DNA of 64,000 nucleotides from Megalonaias nervosa (taxonomy: Eukaryota; Mollusca; Bivalvia; Unionida; Unionidae), in contig JAECUM010012986.1 in assembly GCA_016617855.1 (NCBI GenBank), positions 30,907 through 94,906 on the forward strand, read 5' to 3'. A model generated the notes under the pieces. The model did no database searches and was not told the DNA's origin. It was given only the letters and a program-made list of their open reading frames with translations. The first letter of the stretch is position 1, and every line of letters starts with the position of its first letter. The position numbers and the translations under genes are program-made. Below are positions 23,652 to 31,363 of the stretch, piece by piece.

Positions 23652-23893
23652 CCAGAACCAGGGCGTCCAGCGCCCCGACGTCGATTACACTCAAGACAGG
23701 TCAGCATCACATTATCACGTGTATGACCAAGATCACTATTAATTCTATCTACGGTAAATTGTCTTGGATTATTATTCGAATATTGCCACAACATATTACA
23801 GTTACAACTTGCACAATTATTATTTTGTTGTGTTTTTAGTTTTATAATAAATTCAACATCAATATCAAAGTCACGCTTATTTTTTTTTATCAC
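23576..23893 (-). CDS. HNH nuclease domain, detached C-terminal part of the polymerase gene
   Basis: The frame contains C27xxC30, TVDRINSDLGHTRDNV (47-62, with D49, R50 and H57) and C66xxC69N, a zinc-stabilised HNH fold. No ATG begins the frame; the first usable codon is GTG at 23893. The same frame is open back through the A8 tract at 23913-23920, where the helicase frame would enter it by a -1 shift. I therefore read this as the C-terminal domain of one large protein, not a separate gene. From memory, a related polymerase-helicase-HNH order occurs in repeated ORFs of mycorrhizal fungi. The last ~30 codons overlap the integrase gene end. Whether it is translated now is unknown. Confidence 0.7.
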   Translation of the reverse strand: MIKKNKRDFDIDVEFIIKLKTQQNNNCASCNCNMLWQYSNNNPRQFTVDRINSDLGHTRDNVMLTCLECNRRRGAGRPGSGYVIVCGGNCVSSGITCNCSRTNPR

Positions 23894-23898
23894 ATTGC

Positions 23899-25371
23899 TT
23901 ATAACCAGATAGTTTTTTTTCTTATTACGTCATTGTTAACAGTCTGATCATTATTTTCTCTGAAATTAATAATAACCCTATGTAGTTGAGATATTCTTCT
24001 GACCCTAGAAACTGCGAGATAAACTAAATTCGACCATTCGATCCGATCATCTATAATCCAGATATTTGTATCAGAAATAGTTAACCCCTGTGATGAGTGA
24101 ATAGTTATAGCATATCCTAACGTCCACGGTGAATTATTCATATTCAGCGCATTCTTAACGACATTAATATCTACTAAAACAATATCATTCAAGACGAGAT
24201 TCTGTACACGGACACTTTCAGTGTCTCCACCAGGAATTTCAACATCAATATTCTGTCGTCGAGTATCTGTTGGGCGATAACACAAAGGTACTGGTTGATC
24301 TAAAAACTTTTCTTTATGTAACAGAAATAATTTATCCTGTAGTTCATCACGAACTATCTTTATACTTGCAACTATTAAATCAGCAGGTCTCCATAAAGTT
24401 AAAAAATCACTCATGGAAGTCTCTGGAATTACTCCTCGCATTATTTCACATTGTATTCTGTCTGGTTGTAGTCTAATTAATCTTTTAAATTCCTTCAGCG
24501 GTTCATCAATAGCTCTATGGTCGTCATTTATTTCCTCATAATAATCTACGTTATTCTTCAGCCATTCATGTGGAGACTGTCCAATAAAAGGTGGTGGTTG
24601 ACCATGATCACCGCACATTATTATAGCAGTATTTTTCGTCAATAGCCATTCAAGAAATGTTTTTAATATTTCTAACGAGACCGTGCATATCTCGTCCCAT
24701 ATAATATATTTAGGTATATATTTCTCACCCATTCGCTCATGAGTCCATGTGTCTCCACACCATCTAAAGAAACTATAATAAGTACACGATTTTACTCCTC
24801 GTTCTTTTATTTCTCTGGCTAATTTATGTGTCGGAGTCAAAACAATTATATCTGAATTATTATTCATGAATAATTTAATCACACGCGTTGTTTTACCTGA
24901 CCCTCCACACCCATTAAGATAAACAGTTTTATGTCTAGCCACAGGATCATATACAGATGGTGCTGATGAATTTGATACCTGATTATTATTTTTGTGATAT
25001 ATTTCCTTAATTTCAACATCGGCAGATTCAGAATAACTAAGTATATTTTCTTGTTTTATTCTCCATGACCCCCATTCACCATTACCAAGTAGTGGTTTTA
25101 ATAAATCCGTATATTTTTTATTTATATAAAACGAATCCGTTGCGACTCTGACAGCATCACGAGGAAATTTATGTATCATAGACAGTAGATTTATAGAAAC
25201 ATATGCCAACATAGATGATCGTAAATGAGTAAACTGCGGTGAGTCACCATCAAGATAACTCACAATTGTACCTAGTTTGGTTCCGTCTGACAAATAAGCA
25301 TTACTTCGATTTATAAATATGTTTTTTTCTGTTGTATCAGCAATTATAAAATCGAGTTCAGCATCGTCCAT
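23899..25371 (-). CDS. Polymerase palm end fused to SF1 (Pif1/RecD-like) helicase
   Basis: Residues 50-83 (HLRSSMLAYVSINLLSM... then RVATDSFYI) carry the C-terminal half of a family B-like palm, with motif C as ATDS (77-80) in place of the usual DTDS. Residues 148-460 are a complete SF1 helicase: Walker A GCGGSGKT (154-161), IIWDE (223-227), GDHGQPP (254-260), TIHSSQG (423-429), AVSRVR (453-458). The ATG at 25371 is probably not the true start: the frame is open to 25461 and overlaps the end of the upstream polymerase frame (25431-27116) by 31 nt in the -1 phase. The bases 25372-25461 encode a plausible continuation with GKFTQGG, expected near motif B. Its own stop follows an A8 tract beyond which the HNH domain continues in -1. 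Confidence 0.85.
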   Translation of the reverse strand: MDDAELDFIIADTTEKNIFINRSNAYLSDGTKLGTIVSYLDGDSPQFTHLRSSMLAYVSINLLSMIHKFPRDAVRVATDSFYINKKYTDLLKPLLGNGEWGSWRIKQENILSYSESADVEIKEIYHKNNNQVSNSSAPSVYDPVARHKTVYLNGCGGSGKTTRVIKLFMNNNSDIIVLTPTHKLAREIKERGVKSCTYYSFFRWCGDTWTHERMGEKYIPKYIIWDEICTVSLEILKTFLEWLLTKNTAIIMCGDHGQPPPFIGQSPHEWLKNNVDYYEEINDDHRAIDEPLKEFKRLIRLQPDRIQCEIMRGVIPETSMSDFLTLWRPADLIVASIKIVRDELQDKLFLLHKEKFLDQPVPLCYRPTDTRRQNIDVEIPGGDTESVRVQNLVLNDIVLVDINVVKNALNMNNSPWTLGYAITIHSSQGLTISDTNIWIIDDRIEWSNLVYLAVSRVRRISQLHRVIINFRENNDQTVNNDVIRKKTIWL

Positions 25372-25430
25372 AATTAATCTTGTACAGTGTCTTTTATGAT
25401 CATAGGCTCCTCCTTGAGTAAATTTACCAA

Positions 25431-27116
25431 TTATCCTTCTACCAAGATCTTTTGCAAGTTTTCATCATGCTCGTCTCTGCATTTACGTATATTATTAGTA
25501 ATTTTAATAATATCATCTTCATTAAGATTAGGGAATTCTTTCCTGACATCATCAATATTAAATCTATTTGGTTCTGGTAACCAAATTTGTTTCTGTGGAC
25601 TATATGATATAATGGCCTCGCTCACCTGTAAAGATATTAAAATTCCAACATCAAGCATATATCGCAATGGTACTATTGGAACCCAACATTTTTCTGAAAA
25701 ATGTCTTCCAAACCAAGTATAAGTAATCGGATGGAGATTTTCTGCAAATTCGAATGATTCTACATGAGCAAATCCTGTTAAATCAAAATCTGGTAAATGT
25801 CCGTTTATAGCAACCCTGGTCATTTCGTGTGATGGATGTCCGAATCTCTTAAAGTATTTAGAACATTCTCCGTATCCAAGAAAACTTCCAGGATAACATG
25901 CTACCATATCAACGAATATAACGTCATTATACTTATATTTAGTATTCCACAATCCTCCGTGTCCATATTCTACGCAGCTTTTCTGGATATCTTCAAGAAA
26001 TTCCGATCGTGTTGGTTTCCATAAATTTTTCTCCTGAGTGAAATGAGCCGCTACGGATGGAACTGTAAAACAATTATTTAATAATAGTCTAACTTTGACA
26101 TCGTCTGAAGTATATTTCAGCGCAAGATGTTCCATTTCTACATTAAGAGATTCTGTACGGTAAATGTCACCATTAGGCCGTACAAACTGATCGTAATGAT
26201 CATATTCCGAACTCTGAAATAACCAAACAGACACAGGGTCACTTTTACTGATATTTCTGATAAAATCAAATATATGACCATCATAAAATTTAACTTTTCT
26301 ATCTCGTGGAAATATTGTTACTGCTGATGTCCATGCGTGCGAATTATGATCAATAATATCTATTGGAGCTCCATTTTTTGTGTATTTTGGTTTATATAAA
26401 ATCTCTCCCGTCAGCGTTTTTACTGTTATTGGAAATTTCAATTTCTTTTCTAGTTCGGCGACATCTTTGATAGACGCTCCGGTATCTTTAACTGATTCTG
26501 CCCAAGTATTTATTTTTTTACGTCGTAAATCTGTTAAACCATTACCACGTATCGCGTTTGTAAAATGTTCTGTAACTCGTTCAGCTACACAGTTTATTCT
26601 TGACTCTGACAGTTTCATAGGCTTTAGATCCCCGACGTCAGGTTTATTATTAAGTGGATATATTCCATATACAACTGCAGTTGCTGGGTAGCTCCGTTCA
26701 TAATATACCTTATCAATACCAGTCAGTATTCCGGGTTTAGATTTATTATTTAAGAGAACAATATTATTTCCTGATTGTATGTGTACTGGATCGCGCTTGT
26801 CACGAATAATCCAAATATCTTCTTTTGTATTTACAATAAATTTTATTAAAATAAAATATTTTTGATCATCAAGGTGATTAATAATTACCTTTCCTCTTTT
26901 GTCATTCATCATATTAGTAACATTTCCGACTCTGAATGTTGACCATACATGAGCAGCACCATCGTCACGAAATTCATTTTTTGCTTCACGAATACGTTCG
27001 ATTATATCCTCATCCGTTAATGCCAGATCTTGCATCAAAGTATTAAATTTATATTCTGATAGTTTGTCAAGATCAAATCTGGATATCTGAGGTTCAATTG
27101 CCGATAATTCCTCCAT
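25431..27116 (-). CDS. Family B-like DNA polymerase (TV-pol-like), N-terminal part
   Basis: A 561-residue frame. Residues 175-262 (CVAERVTEHF, then LTDLRRKKI, ELEKKLKFPI, DHNSHAW) form a conserved N-terminal domain. Residues 386-412 (HGGLWN..., VDMVACYPGSF) contain polymerase motif A with D403. A conserved FGHPSHEMTR block follows. I see no ExoI-III 3'-5' exonuclease set. It would replicate the element. The polymerase is split: motif A is here, motif C in the frame ending at 23899. The joining shift must lie in the 31-nt overlap 25431-25461, which has no canonical slippery heptamer, so a real 1-bp mutation or assembly error is likely. The start is 44 bp from the divergent zinc-finger gene. 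Classic Polinton PolB enzymes are longer and lack a fused helicase. Confidence 0.8.
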   Translation of the reverse strand: MEELSAIEPQISRFDLDKLSEYKFNTLMQDLALTDEDIIERIREAKNEFRDDGAAHVWSTFRVGNVTNMMNDKRGKVIINHLDDQKYFILIKFIVNTKEDIWIIRDKRDPVHIQSGNNIVLLNNKSKPGILTGIDKVYYERSYPATAVVYGIYPLNNKPDVGDLKPMKLSESRINCVAERVTEHFTNAIRGNGLTDLRRKKINTWAESVKDTGASIKDVAELEKKLKFPITVKTLTGEILYKPKYTKNGAPIDIIDHNSHAWTSAVTIFPRDRKVKFYDGHIFDFIRNISKSDPVSVWLFQSSEYDHYDQFVRPNGDIYRTESLNVEMEHLALKYTSDDVKVRLLLNNCFTVPSVAAHFTQEKNLWKPTRSEFLEDIQKSCVEYGHGGLWNTKYKYNDVIFVDMVACYPGSFLGYGECSKYFKRFGHPSHEMTRVAINGHLPDFDLTGFAHVESFEFAENLHPITYTWFGRHFSEKCWVPIVPLRYMLDVGILISLQVSEAIISYSPQKQIWLPEPNRFNIDDVRKEFPNLNEDDIIKITNNIRKCRDEHDENLQKILVEG

Positions 27117-27160
27117 ATAATTAAGACAAGTATTTAAATTAAAATTTTAGTATATATATA

Positions 27161-27475
27161 ATGATTGAAACAAAGAACAAATGTGCTTGGCTCAGAATTG
27201 GATATACTTCTCTTTGTAATAAACCGTGCGTGAACAAATACTGCGGATATCATGCACAAAATTTCAAAAATGGAAGTACAGGACCAATACCGTGTATTCA
27301 GTGTGGTGTTGGAGTGAGGGGAAAAACTCAATTGTGTCTAAAATGTGGCGGAAAAAAATATAGAGAATTAAAACGATATTATGACAAAAAAAATAATACA
27401 TCGCCAGGTAAATCTCCTATACAAACCGTAGAAGATTATCTAGTCAGATTTCAAAATAATGATTTAGACAAATAA
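27161..27475 (+). CDS. Small Cys-rich zinc-finger protein
   Basis: A 104-residue protein with C8, C19, C23, C28 and H31 in the first third and two CxxC pairs (C45/C48, C59/C62) forming a zinc ribbon, then a basic stretch (GGKKYRELKRYYDKK). Short proteins of this design occur next to replication genes in Polinton-like elements. A DNA-binding or transcription role is plausible but not shown. The leader is TATATATATA followed by ATG. It starts divergently from the polymerase gene with 44 bp between start codons and lies 14 bp ahead of the HNH endonuclease gene, suggesting co-expression. Confidence 0.75.
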   Translation: MIETKNKCAWLRIGYTSLCNKPCVNKYCGYHAQNFKNGSTGPIPCIQCGVGVRGKTQLCLKCGGKKYRELKRYYDKKNNTSPGKSPIQTVEDYLVRFQNNDLDK

Positions 27476-27489
27476 TATTATTATAAAAA

Positions 27490-28065
27490 ATGACTCAGAC
27501 AAATCAGACTTATGATGAAATGATCGACAACGATATTATAAGAGAATTAAGAAAAAAAGCATTTCGTAATAAATACGAATTTGTGAAACATCCAGTATAT
27601 ACAAATTATGAAGCGTCTCGAGATGGTGTGATCAGAAACTGTAGATTGAAAAAACCAGTCGGTAATATTAATAATAAAGGTTATTTTACGTTTAATACTG
27701 GGAAAAATAAAAATTATTACTCACATAAATTCATATTCGAATGTTTTCATCGAGTAGTTGAAAATGGACTTGTAGTTGATCACATTGACGGAAATCCCCA
27801 TAATAATCGGTTATCTAACCTGCAAGCTATTACACCTAGTCAGAATGCTGCACGCGGAAATACTGGAAAATGTAAAAAGTTTGCAAGAAGATCTATTAAA
27901 TCCATAAATACAGAAACAGGACAGGAAATAACTTTTTCATCAATTAATGCGGCTGCAAAATATTTTAGCATACATCCACAATCAGTAAAACATGTTGCAG
28001 ATAAATTATACAAATCAGCATATTCAATAAAATACGATCAGCGGATAATATTTGAATATATCTAA
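27490..28065 (+). CDS. HNH homing-type endonuclease (NUMOD4-HNH-NUMOD1)
   Basis: A 191-residue protein. Residues ~33-52 (HPVYTNYEASRDGVIRN) match a NUMOD4-type segment. Residues 78-112 hold the HNH_3 core with SHKFIFECFH and DHIDGNPHNNRLSNLQ. Residues ~140-182 (TGQEITFSSINAAAKYF...) match a NUMOD1 DNA-binding helix repeat. This is the domain order of free-standing phage and large-virus homing endonucleases. It is a separate gene from the polymerase-linked HNH at 23576. It could be a mobile passenger or a recruited replication/recombination nuclease. An AATAAA at 28078-28083 lies 13 bp after the stop. The frame is intact. Confidence 0.88.
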   Translation: MTQTNQTYDEMIDNDIIRELRKKAFRNKYEFVKHPVYTNYEASRDGVIRNCRLKKPVGNINNKGYFTFNTGKNKNYYSHKFIFECFHRVVENGLVVDHIDGNPHNNRLSNLQAITPSQNAARGNTGKCKKFARRSIKSINTETGQEITFSSINAAAKYFSIHPQSVKHVADKLYKSAYSIKYDQRIIFEYI

Positions 28066-28077
28066 TTCTGTACTCTT

Positions 28078-28083
28078 AATAAA
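28078..28083 (+). terminator. Putative poly(A) signal AATAAA
   Basis: It lies 13 bp downstream of the HNH endonuclease stop, at the convergent boundary with the minus-strand gene 28107-28511. Positional evidence only, in AT-rich DNA. Confidence 0.35.
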
Positions 28084-28106
28084 TAAATTGTATATAGTTT
28101 TTGACT

Positions 28107-28511
28107 TTATATTTTACCTTCACCGTCGCTACTCTCGGTGTCACTTTCACTTTTGACAGAATCAAATAACATAATTTTTCTTAATTGCATTATACGATTA
28201 TCCATGATCTTCTTTTTCTCGTATTCACGAGATAGTTCGGATCTAATATTTTCGATCGAACGTGCAAGAGGCGCAAATAGCTTTACCTGTTTTTCATTTA
28301 CCATCCCCAATGATTCAAGCATAGACTGATAAATTGATTTTACAAATTTATAATTGGATGGTAATGTGTATTTATTGTCAAATTTTCTTTGTTTTAATAT
28401 TTCATAATCGCATAATATTTTTTCAGGATCGAGATTATCAGATATATTTATTCCGTTATGCTTTAATTTTTTAATAGCAGAAATAATATCATTTATATTT
28501 TCTTGGTTCAT
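28107..28511 (-). CDS. Hypothetical helical protein with acidic tail
   Basis: A 134-residue protein, family not recognised. It is mostly helical and charged (for example SIENIRSELSREYEKKK) and ends in an acidic serine-rich tail (SVKSESDTESSDGEGKI) of the kind seen in nuclear or DNA-associated viral proteins. It lies alone between the early-type genes and the control region. Its leader ATTATATATAT-ATG fits the other genes of the element. It starts 24 bp downstream (minus strand) of the T-run that would end the tRNA-like RNA. Confidence 0.6.
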   Translation of the reverse strand: MNQENINDIISAIKKLKHNGINISDNLDPEKILCDYEILKQRKFDNKYTLPSNYKFVKSIYQSMLESLGMVNEKQVKLFAPLARSIENIRSELSREYEKKKIMDNRIMQLRKIMLFDSVKSESDTESSDGEGKI

Positions 28512-28534
28512 ATATATAATAATATTTCTCTAAA

Positions 28535-28641
28535 ATAAAAAAGCATCGTTCCGAATACTGTCGACACTCGTCAGCCATAGGAATCGAACCACGGTCGTCA
28601 GTATTATAGTTGCAACAACTATACCACTGAGCCATTTCCGA
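28535..28641 (-). ncRNA. Pol III-type tRNA-like RNA (candidate VA-RNA analogue)
   Basis: On the minus strand a consensus A box (TGGCTCAGTGG) is followed after 35 nt by a perfect B box (GGTTCGATTCC), the normal tRNA spacing. A T6 run at 28536-28541 could terminate Pol III. Between the boxes a 5-bp stem ATAGT/ACTAT encloses a 7-nt loop, but loop position 33 is G and the T-arm and acceptor stem do not pair properly, so it is not a functional tRNA. Instead AATACTG can pair with CAGTATT downstream, extended by CGAC/GTCG, giving a long hairpin around the B box. Alternatives are a tRNA pseudogene or SINE relic. Confidence 0.5.
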
Positions 28642-29348
28642 TTCATACATATAGACGTTTTAAAATTATTATGTAGTTAACAATCACACATTATATTTTT
28701 TTGTAAGAGTTATCGTTCGTTAAGGTCAAATACATGTTATAGCTAAAAATAACTTTACACACTCGTATAAACCGACATGAATTTAAGATTATCAGAGTTA
28801 AAAGATGCATCAATATTCCTCTCTGTTACAAATTGATGATTTACTAACAGCTAATCACCTACAAAAAAAGAAATAAGTCACTAAATAATTAACGAAAAAC
28901 AAGAAGTATTTATTGTCTGTAAATCGAACGTAGTAGTAAGGGAAATAATCGTTTAATTTACTCCGCAGAGAGAGATAGCCGAGTTATCTCGCTTTATTAT
29001 ATATACAATTGCTTTAATCATAGAAATCAAATTTTAATGATTTTGATTAGTAAACTACCCATCAGATACGGAAAATTATGACCATTTCATAAAACAGAGT
29101 ACCTATTATACCCGGCAGATTTCAATTTCTGGTAAATTTCATGATTTAGTCGGTAATTATACCCGGCAGATTTCAATTTCTGGTAAATTTCATGATTTAG
29201 TCGGGTAATTATACCCGACGAAATAAGAAAATCTGTCCAAAAACATCAAACAGAGTATATATTTACCCATCAGATTAAAAAAAATATATTATTTCAGAAT
29301 CAGATTATTTTTTCCCTTATTATATTAGGAAATATTTAATCAGACGTT
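28642..29348. other. Non-coding control region of the element
   Basis: About 700 bp without a gene, between the early-type genes and the virion block. It holds the direct repeat at 29104-29218 and two copies each of the words ACCCATCAGAT (about 29057 and 29265) and ACAGAGTA (about 29095 and 29249). AT content rises towards the penton gene end. In a compact element this is the only sizeable non-coding interval, so a regulatory or replication role is a reasonable inference. Confidence 0.55.
29104..29218 (+). repeat. 51-52-bp direct repeat (2 full copies plus a partial)
   Basis: 'attatacccggcagatttca' and the following 31 bases are repeated almost exactly with starts at 29105, 29156 and 29208 (the last only 'attatacccg'). 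The high identity implies recent duplication or maintenance. Confidence 0.85.
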
Positions 29349-30854
29349 CTACGAGCGTATATATAAATTAATATTAAGAGATTCTTGTCTTAGATCCAAA
29401 ATATTTCCTGCCTGGTCAGTGAGTTTGAAATTTATTCTTGTCAGAAATGGATTATGAACTCTCAGGTACACGGGGTTAATTGGTTCAGACACAATTAGCC
29501 AACCTGGCGGGTCTTTAGGGCTAAATGAATATAGTATATACCCCTGTTCCGCAGTGCCACTGCGGTGATTAGATTTTGAAAGATCTACTTGATAACTATC
29601 ATCAATTACGTCACATACCAGATTGACTGCAATTGTTGTTGTTATATTAACAATACCAGGTGAGATATGGCGACCTCCACCGTGTGGATCATTATTATAT
29701 TTAAGAATAGTTGGTGTAGGTATTAATTTTTTCCATGAATCACATATTCTTTTAAATTGTTCATCAATAAGATCATTAACTGATTTCTTTAGCTCTTCAG
29801 AGTTAAATCCAGGAATTATAAATGTTGATAGTTGTTCTCGCGTAATTCCGAAATGTTTTAGAAATATTATTGTGAACAGAAGATTTAGTCTAACAGCTCG
29901 AGGTGGACCGTCTTCATTAACTATATATAACTCTTTATATCGTTTATCTGCTGCTATGTTCATTAATTTTTTTTCTCTGTTAACAATAATATCATTCATG
30001 AAATCTAGGTCTGAAGCAACTTGATTCAAATATTGTATTATTTCAATTATTTGATTTTTTAAGTCATCGTTGTAGGAATTGCTAATGCTGGAAAATAAAT
30101 TTCTTAGATAATTAAGTATATGTCCGTGTTCAGACTTAATTGTATTAGCATATGAATTTATTTCATCAACATCAAGTACTATTATTTTACCTTTTTTACC
30201 ATCAACTATTTTTGTAAAATGGGTTTCTGTTTTATCTATATAATGTATAACTCCATCACCAAAATATCGTCGCCATGGGTAAGCATTTTTTTCTGTTCGA
30301 TATTCTGGAGGTTTTATAAATTTTTTAACATCTATGACAAAATCAGATCTCTGTGGTTCTGGTGGTCCTTGATAAACCGGTGGATATTCAGGCCAACCTA
30401 ATACTGATCTAATCGAACTTTGATAAATATCTACGGAGTAATCAGGAGAATTTATTTCAATAACCGCAGATAGTGTTGGTTCATAGACAGTAATTGCTAT
30501 TTTTGATTCTTTTCCTGTAATAGATTTAATTCTGCGCTGGAGCTCATCATTAATCTGCTCTATATGATAACTAGCCGTTGGAATAGCAACTACTTGCCAA
30601 TCAGGAGTTCCATCAGGCTTATTCTTATTGGCGAATATTAATGAATTATTTGGCCGTAGTCCACCAAATGGTTTTGATCTAATGTTGGGCCAGCTATAAT
30701 AAACTCGCAATTGTGCTAATGCTATTTCTTTTGCAGGAATTGCGGTTGGAAAATTGACACTAAACTCAGGATTAGTCGAACTTAATGATATCATAGTAGT
30801 TTTTGACGGAGTTGTATTAGTGACGATCTGCTGAAGTAACTCCCTGTCTGTCAT
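29349..30854 (-). CDS. Penton-like minor capsid protein with large internal insertion
   Basis: A 501-residue protein. The N-terminal part (residues ~20-165: ...IALAQLRVYYSWPNIR..., NNSLIF, W...IPTASYHIEQINDEL) and the C-terminal part (~400-501: VNLVCDVIDDSYQ..., YSF, VYLRVHNPF, RQESLNINLYIR) match the pattern I know for the penton/single-jelly-roll protein of Polintons and adintovirus-like elements. Between them lies a ~200-residue helical, charged insertion (about 195-395). It would form the fivefold vertices and seat the fibre. It starts inside the preceding membrane-protein gene (38-bp overlap, different frame), implying a shared transcript or a promoter within that gene. The frame is intact. 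Confidence 0.75.
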   Translation of the reverse strand: MTDRELLQQIVTNTTPSKTTMISLSSTNPEFSVNFPTAIPAKEIALAQLRVYYSWPNIRSKPFGGLRPNNSLIFANKNKPDGTPDWQVVAIPTASYHIEQINDELQRRIKSITGKESKIAITVYEPTLSAVIEINSPDYSVDIYQSSIRSVLGWPEYPPVYQGPPEPQRSDFVIDVKKFIKPPEYRTEKNAYPWRRYFGDGVIHYIDKTETHFTKIVDGKKGKIIVLDVDEINSYANTIKSEHGHILNYLRNLFSSISNSYNDDLKNQIIEIIQYLNQVASDLDFMNDIIVNREKKLMNIAADKRYKELYIVNEDGPPRAVRLNLLFTIIFLKHFGITREQLSTFIIPGFNSEELKKSVNDLIDEQFKRICDSWKKLIPTPTILKYNNDPHGGGRHISPGIVNITTTIAVNLVCDVIDDSYQVDLSKSNHRSGTAEQGYILYSFSPKDPPGWLIVSEPINPVYLRVHNPFLTRINFKLTDQAGNILDLRQESLNINLYIRS

Positions 30855-31353
30855 TATTATTATTGTTGTTATTTAATTCATTAAAATCATTTGCGATCAC
30901 CTTAAAAGCATCATCATAAGTTTTCATCATCATCGCGAATTCAGTATCAGATATTTCACCATCATTGACACACGAAGAAATATATAAAGATAATTTAGAA
31001 CATGCCTCTACCACTGTGTGTAATTTAATCATATAATCGTGCAATTTAGCATTTGTACAAGTATGTATCTTTTTGGTTATAATACCTAGAACACCAGCAA
31101 TAGTCGTTGATGCTGAAACAATAATGGTTATAATAGTAGGTGCTGTCATCGTCAATGTTGATAATAATAATCCTGTTCCAGTAATAACAGCAGAAACCGA
31201 GTAAACAACTACATCGATAACAACTATACGTCTTTTGTATTTTTTTATTTTCGTGTTATAATAGTCGATAAAATTATTTAGTTTAGTCAGACGCTCACAT
31301 ACTTGATTGCATCTGTAAAGTTGAACGTCAATGCGAGACTGAGGTTGATCCAT
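30817..31353 (-). CDS. Two-TM membrane protein
   Basis: A 178-residue protein. A basic segment (KIKKYKRR, 35-42) precedes two hydrophobic helices (about 43-65 and 70-93) separated by a short TMTAP turn, giving a membrane hairpin. A helical, Cys-containing C-terminal half ends in a run of eight Asn (from an ATT/AAT repeat) and a polar tail. Small hairpin membrane proteins are common in the virion block of Polintons, but the function is unknown; an internal-membrane or entry role is possible. It lies 10 bp after the fibre gene and overlaps the penton gene start. Confidence 0.65.
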   Translation of the reverse strand: MDQPQSRIDVQLYRCNQVCERLTKLNNFIDYYNTKIKKYKRRIVVIDVVVYSVSAVITGTGLLLSTLTMTAPTIITIIVSASTTIAGVLGIITKKIHTCTNAKLHDYMIKLHTVVEACSKLSLYISSCVNDGEISDTEFAMMMKTYDDAFKVIANDFNELNNNNNNNDRQGVTSADRH

Positions 31354-31363
31354 TATTGTTATA

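Noticed and set aside
29104..29218. CRISPR-like direct repeats
   Set aside because: Only two and a fraction contiguous copies without spacers, in an animal genome.
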